A DNA stretch of 64,000 nt, taken from Tetrahymena elliotti 4EA. Taxonomy: Eukaryota > Ciliophora > Oligohymenophorea > Hymenostomatida > Tetrahymenidae. This document shows positions 48,976 through 60,061 of this stretch, one piece after another. The stretch is taken from the NCBI GenBank assembly GCA_000231825.2, contig JH720293.1:1302001-1366000 (forward strand), given 5' to 3'. Each line of letters opens with the position of its first letter. The stretch's first letter is position 1. The translations under genes and the position numbers were made by a program. A model generated the notes under the pieces. That model did not search any database, was not told the origin of the DNA, and worked only from the letters and a program-made list of their open reading frames with translations.

Positions 48976-49222
48976 TTCGAATTACTATGGCAACAGATTG
49001 TATTATACTATGAAAATGCTTAAATGATATAGATCAAAATAGAAAAATTATGGAAATATTATAGAACTTAAGTAGATTAAGTAGAGGCTATACTTAAATT
49101 AAAAAAGAATTATTCTATTCATTTTATACATAATTAATTAATTATACACAGTTTAAATTTCACTTCATTTCTTTCTTACTAAATTTTTGTCATAATTATA
49201 CATAAAGAAGAAGAGTAATCAA
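48408..49222. other. Intergenic region downstream of the MFS gene
   Basis: This 0.8 kb stretch is mostly occupied by the second copy of the duplicated 3' flank. The last 250 bp (48976-49222) hold the presumed promoter of the UBA4 gene and show no motif I recognise. Confidence 0.45.
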
Positions 49223-51405
49223 ATGCCTTAGGTTGATGAATAGAGTGCCATCTTGATTTAAAGGATTGAGAAGCTAGAAGATAGAATAAAATACTTGGAA
49301 TAGCTTTTAGAGAAAAATTAGATCCCTTTTGCTAAGTTGAATTTAGAAACAAATATTAATCAAGTAGAGGTTGAGCATAAATAAGAATAGAAAGAAAATG
49401 AGCTAAAAGGTTCATTATAGACAAATTTAGATGATCCCTTGCTGACTAAAGATACTATTGAAAGATATTCCCGTCAAATGCTTCTTCCAGAAATTAAATA
49501 TAGAGGGTAAAAGCTCTTATAAAACTCTAAAGTTTTAATTATAGGTGCAGGAGGTATTGGAGCTCCAGCAGCCTATTACATTTCTGGAATGGGTGTAGGA
49601 ACTATTGGTATAATCGATCATGACAACGTTGAAGAGAGCAATTTACATAGGTAGATTATTCATAATGTTGAGAGAATAGGAATGAATAAGGTATTTTTAG
49701 TTTAAAGAATTCCAGAATTTTACGCTTTATTTATATCTAATATAAAAGGCACTTTCAGCAAAGTTGACTATTCAAAGATTTAATCACAGAGTTAAAGTTA
49801 ACACTTATTAATACTAGTTAACTCCAGAAAACGCTTAAGAGTTATTTAATTAGTATGACATCATTTTAGATGCTAGTGATAACCCTAAAACAAGATATTT
49901 AGTGAGTGATGCATCTGTTTTAGTCAAGGTAAATTTAAAGAAAGAAAATAGAATATCTGATGAAAATTTAATATAAACAATATATTTTATTTAATTAAAA
50001 TAAAATTTGATGGCTTGGAAGCTTTTATATCTGTCTTTAATTTAGCATTTTTTAATAAAAGAAACCTTTAGTCTCTGGCTCAGCTATAGGATGGGAAGGA
50101 TAACTTACTGTTTTTAACTACAAAAATGGTCCTTGCTATAGGTGCTTATACCCTGAATGTCCTAAAGCAGGAAGTGTAAAAAAATATTTTAAATTTTATT
50201 AAACTAAGCTAATTTTGATTATTTTATTAGGTTAAAAGCTGTGGCGAGGCAGGAGTAGTTGGTATGATTCCAGGAATTATAGGTTTGTTAGAAGCTGTTG
50301 AATGTATGAAGATTTTAATTGAAGCCCCCTAAGCTAAAGTCTTATCTTAAAGAATGGTTATTTTTGATGGATATGAAGGAACATTTAAAGCTTTCCGTAT
50401 CAGAGGCCCTCAAAAGTAATAAAATTTATAATAATTTAATTATTTAAATATGCAAACAATTTTTATTTAAAAGAAATTGCATAAGCTGTGGAGAAAATAA
50501 AACCATAAAGTGTGTTAAAGAATTTGATTATGACACTTTTGTTGGAGCTAGTTGCTCAGCCTTTACAATTAAGGAGCATAACTTTAAGAACATAACATGG
50601 AAAGAATTTATTGAAGTAAGAACTTAACTTTTGAAAAATGCTTAACTTTTTGTACTTAAAAATACACTTTCTGGATTGAACAGACAAAAATAAATATTTA
50701 AAATTTATTAGATTTTTTTTGATGAGTGATAAATTAATTTAAATTTTTTTGATGATAAATAGTAAAAGGAAAAAGGACTTTCTGATTCTGTGTTTATTGA
50801 TGTAAGACCCGATAGTTAATATGATATTGTCAATATACCGATGTTTAAAAATATTCCCTACCAAGACTTGACAGATTTGGATGAAGTAACATCTATAAAT
50901 AAATTTTATTTCTTTTTTGTTTGTATAACAGAAGGTTTTTCTTCAGTATTATCAGAAAGGCTTGTTTGATTTACAATAATTAATGTATCCTTCCTATTCT
51001 TAAATTATGTTACAGCTTTTAATTAATATTTGAGCTCAAATTTGTTTGTAATATTTTTGAAATCATCTATTTTAAAATTAAATAAAAATAGAATGCCCTA
51101 AGCAACGTTCTAGGTGATAAAAATAAAAAGAGTAAGCAATCTATTTAATATTTCATTGATTTTTGCTTAACTTTAAATAAAATTAGTTTTCATTATGTGC
51201 AGAAGAGGTAACATGTCTCGACTAGCAGGAAACGATTTGTTCAACAAAGGTTACAAAGGTAAAATTTTTATTTTTAAATGAATGAAAATTGTAAAATCTC
51301 ATCAAAAAATCTAATGATTTTTTAAAAAAATTAGATGTTTATAATGTTGTTGGTGGTATTAATGAGTACGGTAGAGATTTTGATTAGGGCGTGCCTTTTA
51401 TATGA
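49223..51405 (+). CDS. UBA4: UBA4/MOCS3: E1-like adenylyltransferase with rhodanese domain
   Basis: UBA4/MOCS3 adenylates and then thiolates the C-terminal Gly of URM1 (tRNA wobble thiolation, protein urmylation) and of MOCS2A (molybdenum cofactor). The N-terminus is a short coiled coil ([18 protein letters not shown]), as in other MOCS3 proteins. The E1 core starts [13 protein letters not shown] and contains the nucleotide loop [18 protein letters not shown]. It continues with [38 protein letters not shown], the first zinc pair CYRC and [19 protein letters not shown] (E1 cysteine). The second zinc pair is CISC. The rhodanese domain has [13 protein letters not shown] and the active loop CRRGNMSR, whose Cys forms the persulfide, then [11 protein letters not shown] to TGA at 51403-51405. 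About seven introns, including 49691-49748, are needed. The exon between DLDE and the CRRG loop is least certain. All key catalytic cysteines are present. Confidence 0.93.
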
Positions 51406-52393
51406 TAGATTTTTGTTATTTATCAACATTGTCACTCTTTGCTAAAATTTCCACAAATATTTGAATATAATTAATATTTTAGATAAGCTTTATTTTTGGT
51501 TTTTAATCATATAAAAAAATTGTGTGTTCAGGATATGTCTTAGTATTTATCTATCTATATTTATTCTTTCTCCGTTATACCTTTTGAACAAAACAATCAA
51601 AAGAGATAATTTTTTAATTTTGCTTAAGTCTTTTTTTTGAGATAATTGTTTGGACTTTTTCAAAAAATTACTTTTCTATTTTTTTGCTTATTTACTCAAT
51701 TTAAATTTAACAAGTTTGCTGTAAAGTTTAGAATCTGGAGACCATTTATTTAAATATTTGAAGTACTGTTTTTATTTTTATGGTTAATTAAGTATGTATT
51801 TTAGAAATAAAAATTGAAACAACCTTTAATTACACTTTTTCTAACATATATTTTTGAGACAAAAAAGGATCAATAAATCTATGGTTAATATAAAAAGATG
51901 TGAAAGCATTTTAGGATATACTCTAAATTAAAAAATACAAAGTAAAATAAACTGAATACTTCTTGAAGTATTTTGTATACAAATTAATTAAATCTTTCAC
52001 AATCAATTTTTTATTAAAGGAGTGAATTAATAAAAAATTCACTAATGGTGATCAAATTAATTTTTTTTTATTATTTAAAATGAGGTTTATTCATTGTTAT
52101 ATAAAGACTGATGAATTGTAATTATTAATTTATGCAAACCATTTAAATAATATTTAAATATTAATGGTTCAATGAATTATTTATTAAAGCATATTCCTAC
52201 TAATTTTCTTTTATGATTAGTAATAATTCACTATTTATGGAGAAGGTAATCATTCGTAAATTAAAAGAAATAAGATCTATCAAAAGATTAAAAATCATTA
52301 AAATAAGGAATTACAATATTAAATTACAAGAATCAATAATATATTATCAAAAGTAAAAGCAAAATTAGATAGATAATAAGTTGAATACTTGTA
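51406..52393. other. Intergenic region
   Basis: These 1.0 kb of AT-rich sequence lie between two plus-strand genes. I see no coding frame, RNA gene or repeat worth naming. Confidence 0.5.
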
Positions 52394-54841
52394 ATGGCTG
52401 CAAGAACATCGCAACATAACAGAATTTTCGCCAACAATTCTTAGTTGATATTAGGCACATAAAATAGTTTAATTTAAGATAGTAATGGTTTATCTAATTC
52501 AACTATGTTCTAAAATGACCCATTAAGCATGCTATCTCCAATTAAGCCTCCATAGTCTATAAATTAATTGAGGTCGTTATCATAAAATATTTTGCAGGAT
52601 ATTTAATCTCCTGAATAACTACCTAAAATCAAAAGGCCACGCAAATAAGAAAACATAATTAACCTCTTCTAAGAAGCAAAGTAACAACAGATTCAAAATA
52701 ATTTGATTGAAAATAGTTAAATAAATCCCTTATAAAAAAATACATTATAAAACAAAAAATCTATGTCTGATATGCTTTAAGATTGGTTAGTTAACTCAAA
52801 TTCTAATTTAACTTACAACGATATAATAAAAGGCTAAGTATAGTCTGATAATACACAGCCAGTTTTAACAAATTCACCAAGCTAAATGAATTCATAACCT
52901 TAATCTTAAGCAAATACACTTCAAACTAATGGTATGAACTAAAATGATAATGGAAGAATGAACACATAAAATAGTCATATTTCATAAACACCTCTCAAAT
53001 TTTACAGAAAATCTGATAACATATTTACTTCACCTGTAAAGAGACCAATATTAGATTCTAATTCTAAAAATGTTTTACTTGATACTTTAGAAAAACCTAC
53101 TCTGATGAGTACTTAGAATAAAACCCCATTAAGTGTAAACAAATTTATCAAGGATTAAATTGATTTGTAAGCCAAAAGCTAAAGATAAAGTGATAAGATA
53201 AAACCTATAATAGATAATTAAGAGAAAGGCTAGGATCCTTAAAATTATCTATTATCAGATTTACCTTAGTAAACTTAAAGTAATTAAGGAAAATAGCTGT
53301 CTTCTGTAAGAAATTCAGCCTAAAAATGGTTCACTAATAATATGAATTAGTAAGGCCTTAACATTAATATTCAAGGACAAACACTGTCAACTAGCAATAA
53401 ATTAACAAGCAGTATGCTTAGCTAATCCTAACCATAGTTAATAATTTCAAAAACATAATCTAACCAAGCAAGCTTATTGAATTCTATTATAACTCACAAT
53501 AATTAGTAAAAAAAATTACCAGACTTAGGCAGTAGCATACCTGGAAAAACAGCTAATAATGCTGAAGCAGCTTAAGAAGTTGTAAGCTACCTAAAAATAA
53601 ATTAAAATGGTCATTAGATACCTATCATGAAATAAAATGTAGGTACTTCAAGCACCTATACTACTTCTATAGGAACAAAGCCAAATATTACATTAAGAAG
53701 AGACAAATTAAGAAACTCCTCGATGATACCTATTGATACCTCTTCTTAATTTTAGTAAGTTGATAATGTAAGAGATTTTCTAGGAATAGAAAAACCTATT
53801 GAAGAAAAATAAACAATTGTAAAAATTAATGGAGCTATATAAAATAATTAAAACTCTACATAAATTGGTAGATTTAAAATAAGGAAAATGAACCATCAAC
53901 CAGAAGAATCAACAAACTAGCTAAATTAATAATCAGCTGGGAATATGGGTACATCAAATTCATCTAATTAGAATAACTAAAATTAATAATAAGAAAATAA
54001 TTAAGAATCTCTCTCATAAATACCAATTTCTCCAACCTTATCTCCATAAATGAGAGGCAAAAGAACTTTATCTCCTCCTTTAAATAGTAGCACTTAATTT
54101 CAAAATTCAATACCTTCTCTTAGTCATATTTCTTAGGATAATGATTTAAATTCCTCAAATTCAGAAATTAACAATTAATTTAATTTGAATAATGTAGAAT
54201 AAAATAAAAAAGTAACATAAAAAAAATTAAAACTAAGCTCTGATCACGAAATACACTCAAACAAGCTTGAACTACTCAAACTCTAACAAGCTTGGGACTT
54301 TGGTGCTTAAAATGAAATGGGCTCATAATAATAGTAAATATTGTAAGAGTAAAATCAATAAACTCTTCCCTAATATTAAAGTTAGTAGTAACAGTAAAAC
54401 ATGATGTAATACATAACATAATAACAACCTAACAATTAAATTTACAGTGGAGATTATTTTGGGCATTTTTAATATGTGAGAGGCTCAGCCTTAAAGGGTA
54501 AAAGTATCCTTAAATAAAAATCACCTGATGGAAGAAACCCCTAAAATTATGCTTAAATGGGTGATGAAGTTAGAAACTAATATCCTGAATAAAATAATGA
54601 AAAACGCAAAAATTTACATGCCCCAGAATAATAAACTCAAGCATAAAACATTTTATCTTATTAAAAAATAAGAGGATCAAGAAAATATAACTCTATGTTT
54701 AATTTCCAAGAAAATAGCTAAAATGCTTAAAGAAAAAAATCTGTCAATTTTAAAGAGACACTAAGAGTAATCAACCTAATTAGAGGTACAGAGAGTGTAG
54801 AAAGATTAAAAAAACCTCTTACCGGTAGTTTAATAAATTGA
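52394..54841 (+). CDS. Intrinsically disordered S/N/Q-rich protein with a C-terminal PP1-docking-like motif
   Basis: This is a single uninterrupted 815-aa frame, the longest without an intron in the window, using TAA/TAG as Gln throughout. It begins MAARTSQHNRIFANNSQ and ends LTGSLIN before TGA at 54839-54841. The whole chain is low complexity in Ser, Asn and Gln, with scattered Pro-directed sites (SPIKPP, SPVKRP, PISPTLSP) suited to kinase control. No folded domain was found until the C-terminus. There, RGSALKGKSILKQKSPDGR and RKKSVNFKETLRVINL are basic and less repetitive. KSVNF fits the RVxF protein phosphatase 1 docking consensus [R/K]xVx[F/W], preceded by basic residues and a phosphorylatable Ser. 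A PP1 regulatory subunit is therefore one possibility. The motif is short and common, so this is a hypothesis. The gene itself is secure. Confidence 0.85.
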
Positions 54842-56011
54842 TCAAACCTTCCTTACTAAAACAGATTTTATTTACCAAATTCAAAAAAGTAATTGAGCTT
54901 GTAAAAGAAAAAAACAGAGAGCACATTTGTTTTCTGAAATTTAACAAAAATTCAAATAATTTTGTTTTTAATAACTTCAATCACTAAAATACAAGTTACC
55001 ATTAATTAATTAATTAATTAAAACTTACTTCAGAAAATTTAATTTTTTTCCTTCCTTTAAATGTAACTAAGATAATAAATAAATATATTTAATATTATAA
55101 AAATCAACAACAACTAAATACTAAGAATCTTAAAAAAATAACTTTTATAACAACATTAACAATTTCTGTAACAATATCTAATAAATTGTTACTTCTTTAA
55201 GCTAGAATATTTTGGAAATACTACTGTCATTCATTAATTCACTCATTATCATCATTAATCTAGTCATCTTTATTACTAAATCTTAAATATTATAAATGAA
55301 AAACACTGTTTTACTATCTAAATGAGTAAATCTAATTTTAATTATTTATTTTACATTTTTAAATTTTGTTTTTAATTATTAAAAATATTTTGTCTTCAAA
55401 AAAAAAATTTAATTCTAAAAAAAAATTTAAAATCAAAAAACTTAGACTTTCTCAAAATAAAATGCATTCTTGTATATATATATAAATCTATTTGATTGTA
55501 TGGTTTGGAGACTTGATAATTTTTAATTTAATAATTATTGTCAAAAATTAAATTTTTAAACATTTTTGTTTCATGCTTTCAAATAAATTTTTTAATGAAA
55601 TAAAATGTTAGCAATTTAATAAAGAAATTTCTTTCTTTTAAGTACATTAATTTTTCAAAAAAAGTATTTGATTTTTAGTATTTTTCAACTTTTTAGTTTT
55701 AGGAGGTAGTTAAGATTTTAAAAGCCTTTGAAATCTATACCATAATTCGATTAAATGAAATAAAAATGTAGATAAGAATATTATTGAAACTACTTTTTTG
55801 ATAAAGGCATTTAAATAGTAAAATATTAAGAAAAGATTGATTAAAATGTTTGCAGTGAATGCGTTCATAATATTTAATTATTTTTAAATATTTTATTTGT
55901 AATATAGTATTATTAAACCATTATATATTTTAGATTAAAGTAAACGTAGCGTTAATATACAATTCTATAACTCTATTGAATATTTAACATCACAAAAATT
56001 ATAAAATAAGC
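54842..56011. other. Intergenic region with ATTA microsatellite
   Basis: These 1.17 kb lie between two plus-strand genes. They contain an (ATTA)5 run at 55001-55022 and a short TA run near 55474-55483. No coding frame is convincing. Confidence 0.5.
55001..55022. repeat. (ATTA)5 microsatellite
   Basis: Five perfect ATTA units lie about 160 bp downstream of the disordered-protein gene. They make a self-complementary TTAATTAA tract. Confidence 0.85.
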
Positions 56012-56940
56012 ATGAATACAAACTAAGATAATCAAAAAAAAATAGCTAAAGCTCCAAATTTAAATAATAGGTACATAGAATAAATTAATACTCATAAAAA
56101 GTATTCCTAAAACAACGCCTTAAGTATTTTTTAAAATTTCATTGGAGGTAATTCTAATAAGTAGGATAATTATGAGATGCCATATTTTTAACCTCCTATG
56201 GAACTTCAAAAAAATGGAAAATAAGTAAGATGTAAGCAAATAGAAATTATAAAAATTTGTTAAAGTAATTGAAATATTTTATTTATGTAGAAAGAGGATC
56301 GTTTTCAAGCTAATACTTTAGTAATGACACTAACATATCTAGGCAAGTTAATAATTCCAGCTACAGTAAGTTTATTATGAGGGAAGGATAAAAAAATAAT
56401 TTAAATTTTACAGGTATTCTTAGAATGAAGAGCACTGATCTTAACAAAGATAAGGAAGATTAATAGAATTTTACTCCCACTCATAAGAAAGTTCACAATA
56501 TTTTACCAAATAACTAAATTTAAAACCAACAGCTAAGTTAGCTAAGTAATACATAAAGTTAAAATAATAATTAAACCTAACTATAAAGTTATGGATCTCC
56601 AAACATCAATAACTCACTAAATAATATGTAAATTTAGATAAATATTAATCTGTAAAATAACTAAAACAAACATGTATTAGGGAAAGATAGTCTTCAACCC
56701 CAATTATAAAAGAAAGATTTCTTCCAAATGACTCCAAATATAAAGATTTATCTTCAATATAAGTATTTTAAGCTCCTAAACAAATAATCTAATAAAGTAA
56801 AGATAGCTTAAACTTGCCAAAATTAGACTAATCACATTCTAGTATTAATTTCTAAAGGTAAATTACATCACTTTTTTAATAATTATATTATCTAATGTTG
56901 TGTCACAAACAAATAAGATTATTGAGCTGATTCTTCTTCT
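56012..56940 (+). CDS. Small disordered Q/N/S-rich protein, function unknown
   Basis: The Met at 56012 gives MNTNQDNQKKIAKAPNLNNR. Splicing T|GTAAGCAAATAG...TATGTAG|AA joins this to GSFSSQYFSNDTNISRQ. A second intron (A|GTAAGTTTATT...TTACAG|GT) leads to ILRMKSTDLNKDKED. A third of about 52 nt (AT|GTAAATTTAG...TATTAG|G) leads to STPIIKERFLPNDSKYKDL. A last intron may lie near 56860-56927 before TGA at 56938-56940. The alternative without the third intron reads through into a Cys/His-poor, implausible end. The product is about 250 aa, basic, with Asn/Gln runs and no domain or TM. The frame continuity after splicing supports a gene. Nothing in it or its neighbours suggests a function. Confidence 0.65.
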
Positions 56941-57332
56941 TCTTCGATTTACAAAGAACAAAAAGAAAATAAAATCATTAAATAAATCTTTCAAATTAAA
57001 AATTGATTCTTTATTATTGCTTCTTTTGAGAATCAAATTTTATTTTCTAATTTTTGAATCTTTTTTATAATTTGAAATTCTTTATGAATTTTTTCATTTT
57101 TAAAATCATTTTAAATTTGATTAAAAACATTTTAAAATAAATTTTAAACATATTTATTTTTTAGTAACTTTGCTTCAATTTTTTACAAAATTTACTGACT
57201 CTTTCTAAAATTTCTGCTGATGAAAGATAAGAAATTTTTTGATTTGAGTTTATCAAATAGTATCAACTTTTGTTATTTTTAAAAGTTACTACTTATTTAA
57301 AAAAGTTTTTTATAATTTTTAGTGAAAAAAAT
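56941..57332. other. Short intergenic region
   Basis: This 390-bp AT-rich spacer lies upstream of the PP2C gene. Nothing was recognised in it. Confidence 0.5.
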
Positions 57333-59371
57333 ATGAGCTCACAATTTTTATTTAAAATAAGGAAAAATGTTTTCTAAATTTAGCAAAGCGCTTAATACAA
57401 CAACTAAGATTAGAAATTAAATTAGGTACCATACTAAGAAAAGAGCTATTCAAAAAATACACCCATTAATTTACATAGAAAATATAATTTAGTTAGCTCA
57501 AATCTTGATCATTCTACTTAGCTTCAAAAAAAAAATGATACAACTGAAGATAAAATTATTAGTTACAATAAACCAGGAAATAACTTTTCTGAAGCGCTTG
57601 GCAGAATAATTGATGAAAAGAAGATGGTAGGAAGAAAAAGTGAAGGGGAAATAGATTTAAATATAATATAAAACAAATAAATGAAATCTCTTTCAAAAGT
57701 AGTTAAGGATGGATAAAATTTGGAATTACCTTTAAAAAAAAATATTAATAATCATTCTTTAGATTTGAATTAGAATCGTTTTTTGATTTAAAAATAAGAT
57801 GATAAAAAACCAAACTCTACTATATATCATGTTAAGAACTCTGTAGATGCTTCTTTAAAAAGTAATTTAAATCCATAATCAGCTAATAGCTATGGAAATT
57901 CTTAAAATATATTGAATTTTTCTTCTACTTCTACAAACTAATTACAATCCTCTGCAATAAGATCTTAATCTGTTAGTATTAATACACTTTAGATAATTAA
58001 GTAAAAAAATGAATAAATAAACAATCAGAAAGGCAAAAATAACATTAATTTAGATTTAAATTCTAACTATTTGCTTAATCCACAATAACAAATAGTATAA
58101 TCTGCTAGAGAATTGGAATAAAAAGAAAACAAAATTATTGATTCCTTTAAATAAAATATAAGTGCTGCAAGCGAAAATCATGGTGTCTATAAAGGCTTTG
58201 TTTATGACTAAAAAGTAAAAAATTTGAAATTTTTAGAAACTTTTTATTCTAATCACAAATATTTATTTCAAAAAAAGGGAAATTCAAAAAATTTTGAGTT
58301 AATATGTCAAACAAAGACTAGGGCAGGATAGTACAGTCCTCACCTAAAAAAAATTAACTAAGACTCTTATATTTTAATTCCATATTTTCCAAATGACAAA
58401 TCATTCAGTTTGTTTGGAGTGTGTGATGGCCATGGTAAATAATTAACTAATTTGTTATTTTTTATTTAACAAAAAATAATTTTTTAAGGTGAATATGGAC
58501 ACTAGGCTTCTAATTTTGTAAAAAAAAATTTACCAAAAGTTCTGTAGAGGATAATAAAATCTTAGGGAGGATGGCAAAATAATGATATCAATTTATAAAA
58601 AATTATAACTAAATCCTATCAAACAGTATCAAATGATTTATTAAATTCTAAAGTCGATACTTTTATGAGTGGTACAACTGTAGTGTCTGTCTTAATTCAT
58701 AACAATACTCTATGGTGCTCAAATTGTGGAGACTCTAGAGCTATCTTAGGAAGATAAATAGGGAGAGGAAATAAATCAGAATGGAAAAGCATATCACTTA
58801 GTGAGGACCACAAACCTGATCTTCCAAGAGAGAAAAAAAGAATTTTAGAGCATGGAGGTAAAGTAGAAAAATCTAGAGATGAAAATGGAGTTGCTGGAGG
58901 TATTTATAGGATATGGAATTAAACTATGGAAGGTCCAGGATTGGCTATGGCTAGATCTTTTGGTGACAAAGCCGGTAGAGAAGTAGGAGTTATATCTGAC
59001 CCAGACATATTTGAAATAATTATAAAAGAAGAAGATAGATTCATTATTATTGCTAGTGATGGAGTTTGGGAATTTTTATCAAATTAAGATGTAATTATTT
59101 AAAAAAATTATATTTCTTTCATATCTTTTTCTAATAGGTAATTAAAATTGTAATACCGTTTTATTTATAAAATGACTCTGCTGGAGCTGCTGATGCAATA
59201 ATAAAATAATCAGTACTTATGTGGCAAAAAGTAATTTTTTAATTAAAACTTTGATAAAAATTTATTTTTAAAAAAAAGAATGAAGAAAATGCAATAGATG
59301 ATATCACTTGTGTAGTTTTATTTTTTAAGTTCTTCGATGATAATAAAAAGAAAGTATAAGAATATTATTGA
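57333..59371 (+). CDS. PP2C-family (PPM) Ser/Thr phosphatase with long N-terminal extension
   Basis: This is a metal-dependent protein phosphatase. Four exons (57333-58434, 58489-59090, 59138-59230, 59279-59371) give 629 aa. The first 310 or so residues are a Ser/Asn/Gln/Lys-rich disordered extension. The catalytic domain begins near KTRAGQYSPHLKKINQDSY. It shows the PP2C motifs in order: FGVCDGHGEYGH (metal Asp), FMSGTTVVSVL, CSNCGDSRAIL, LSEDHKPDLPREKKRI, LAMARSFGDKAGREVGV, IIASDGVWEFLSNQD and DDITCVVLFF (last metal Asp). All expected acidic residues are present, so it should be active. There is no TM or signal peptide. The start was chosen by tracing the catalytic frame back without an intron to MSSQFLFKIRKNV. 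A later ATG near 57368 lies in a different frame. The extension probably carries targeting or regulation. Confidence 0.95.
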
Positions 59372-60061
59372 CATAAGCTAAATAAATACATAGTAGCTTA
59401 CAATCTAACTTTCTGATTTAAAAGAGGGAAATACCAAAGTAAAAGAAGTTACTTCAGAAACAAAAATTTTAATTTATTCAATATTTTTACTGAAAAAAAA
59501 CATATTCAAAACAATCAACTACCAAACTAACAAAATAAGCAAAATTTCTTTAATATTTTATTTCAATTATAGTATATAACTAAAACTGTATTTATTATTA
59601 CTTTGCAATATATTTCAGCATTAAAATATATTGGCTAATAATATTCATCTATGTTTCATAATCTAAACACATTTAGATCAACCAACAAAAATTAAAACAG
59701 AATCAAAATTTTTAACATAATTTATTTTTAATTATGAAATTTTTAATAAAATGCGCTATTTTTATTGTATTAAAATATATTGGTTCATTTAACCCATCTC
59801 TATTGATATATTAAATTAATTAAAAATTATAAAAATATTTGCACGTGTAGTAAATTTATGTGATAGAATTGAAGATAACTTTTAAAAAAAATACTGGTTT
59901 TAATTCATTTTTTAATCAAAAAAATTAAAAAACACGTTTTTAAATGTTATGATAGCATTTATATCTTTAAGTACTGGTGAAAAAAACTATCAAATTAATT
60001 AAATAAAAATAAATATATTTTTCAACTTAAAAATCAAATCTTTTTAATTAGCTAAATCAAC
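59372..60061. other. Intergenic region with a short direct repeat
   Basis: This 690-bp AT-rich spacer contains the 15-mer ATTAAAATATATTGG twice, near 59620 and 59768, about 150 bp apart. No coding frame was found. The role of the repeat, if any, is unknown. Confidence 0.5.
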
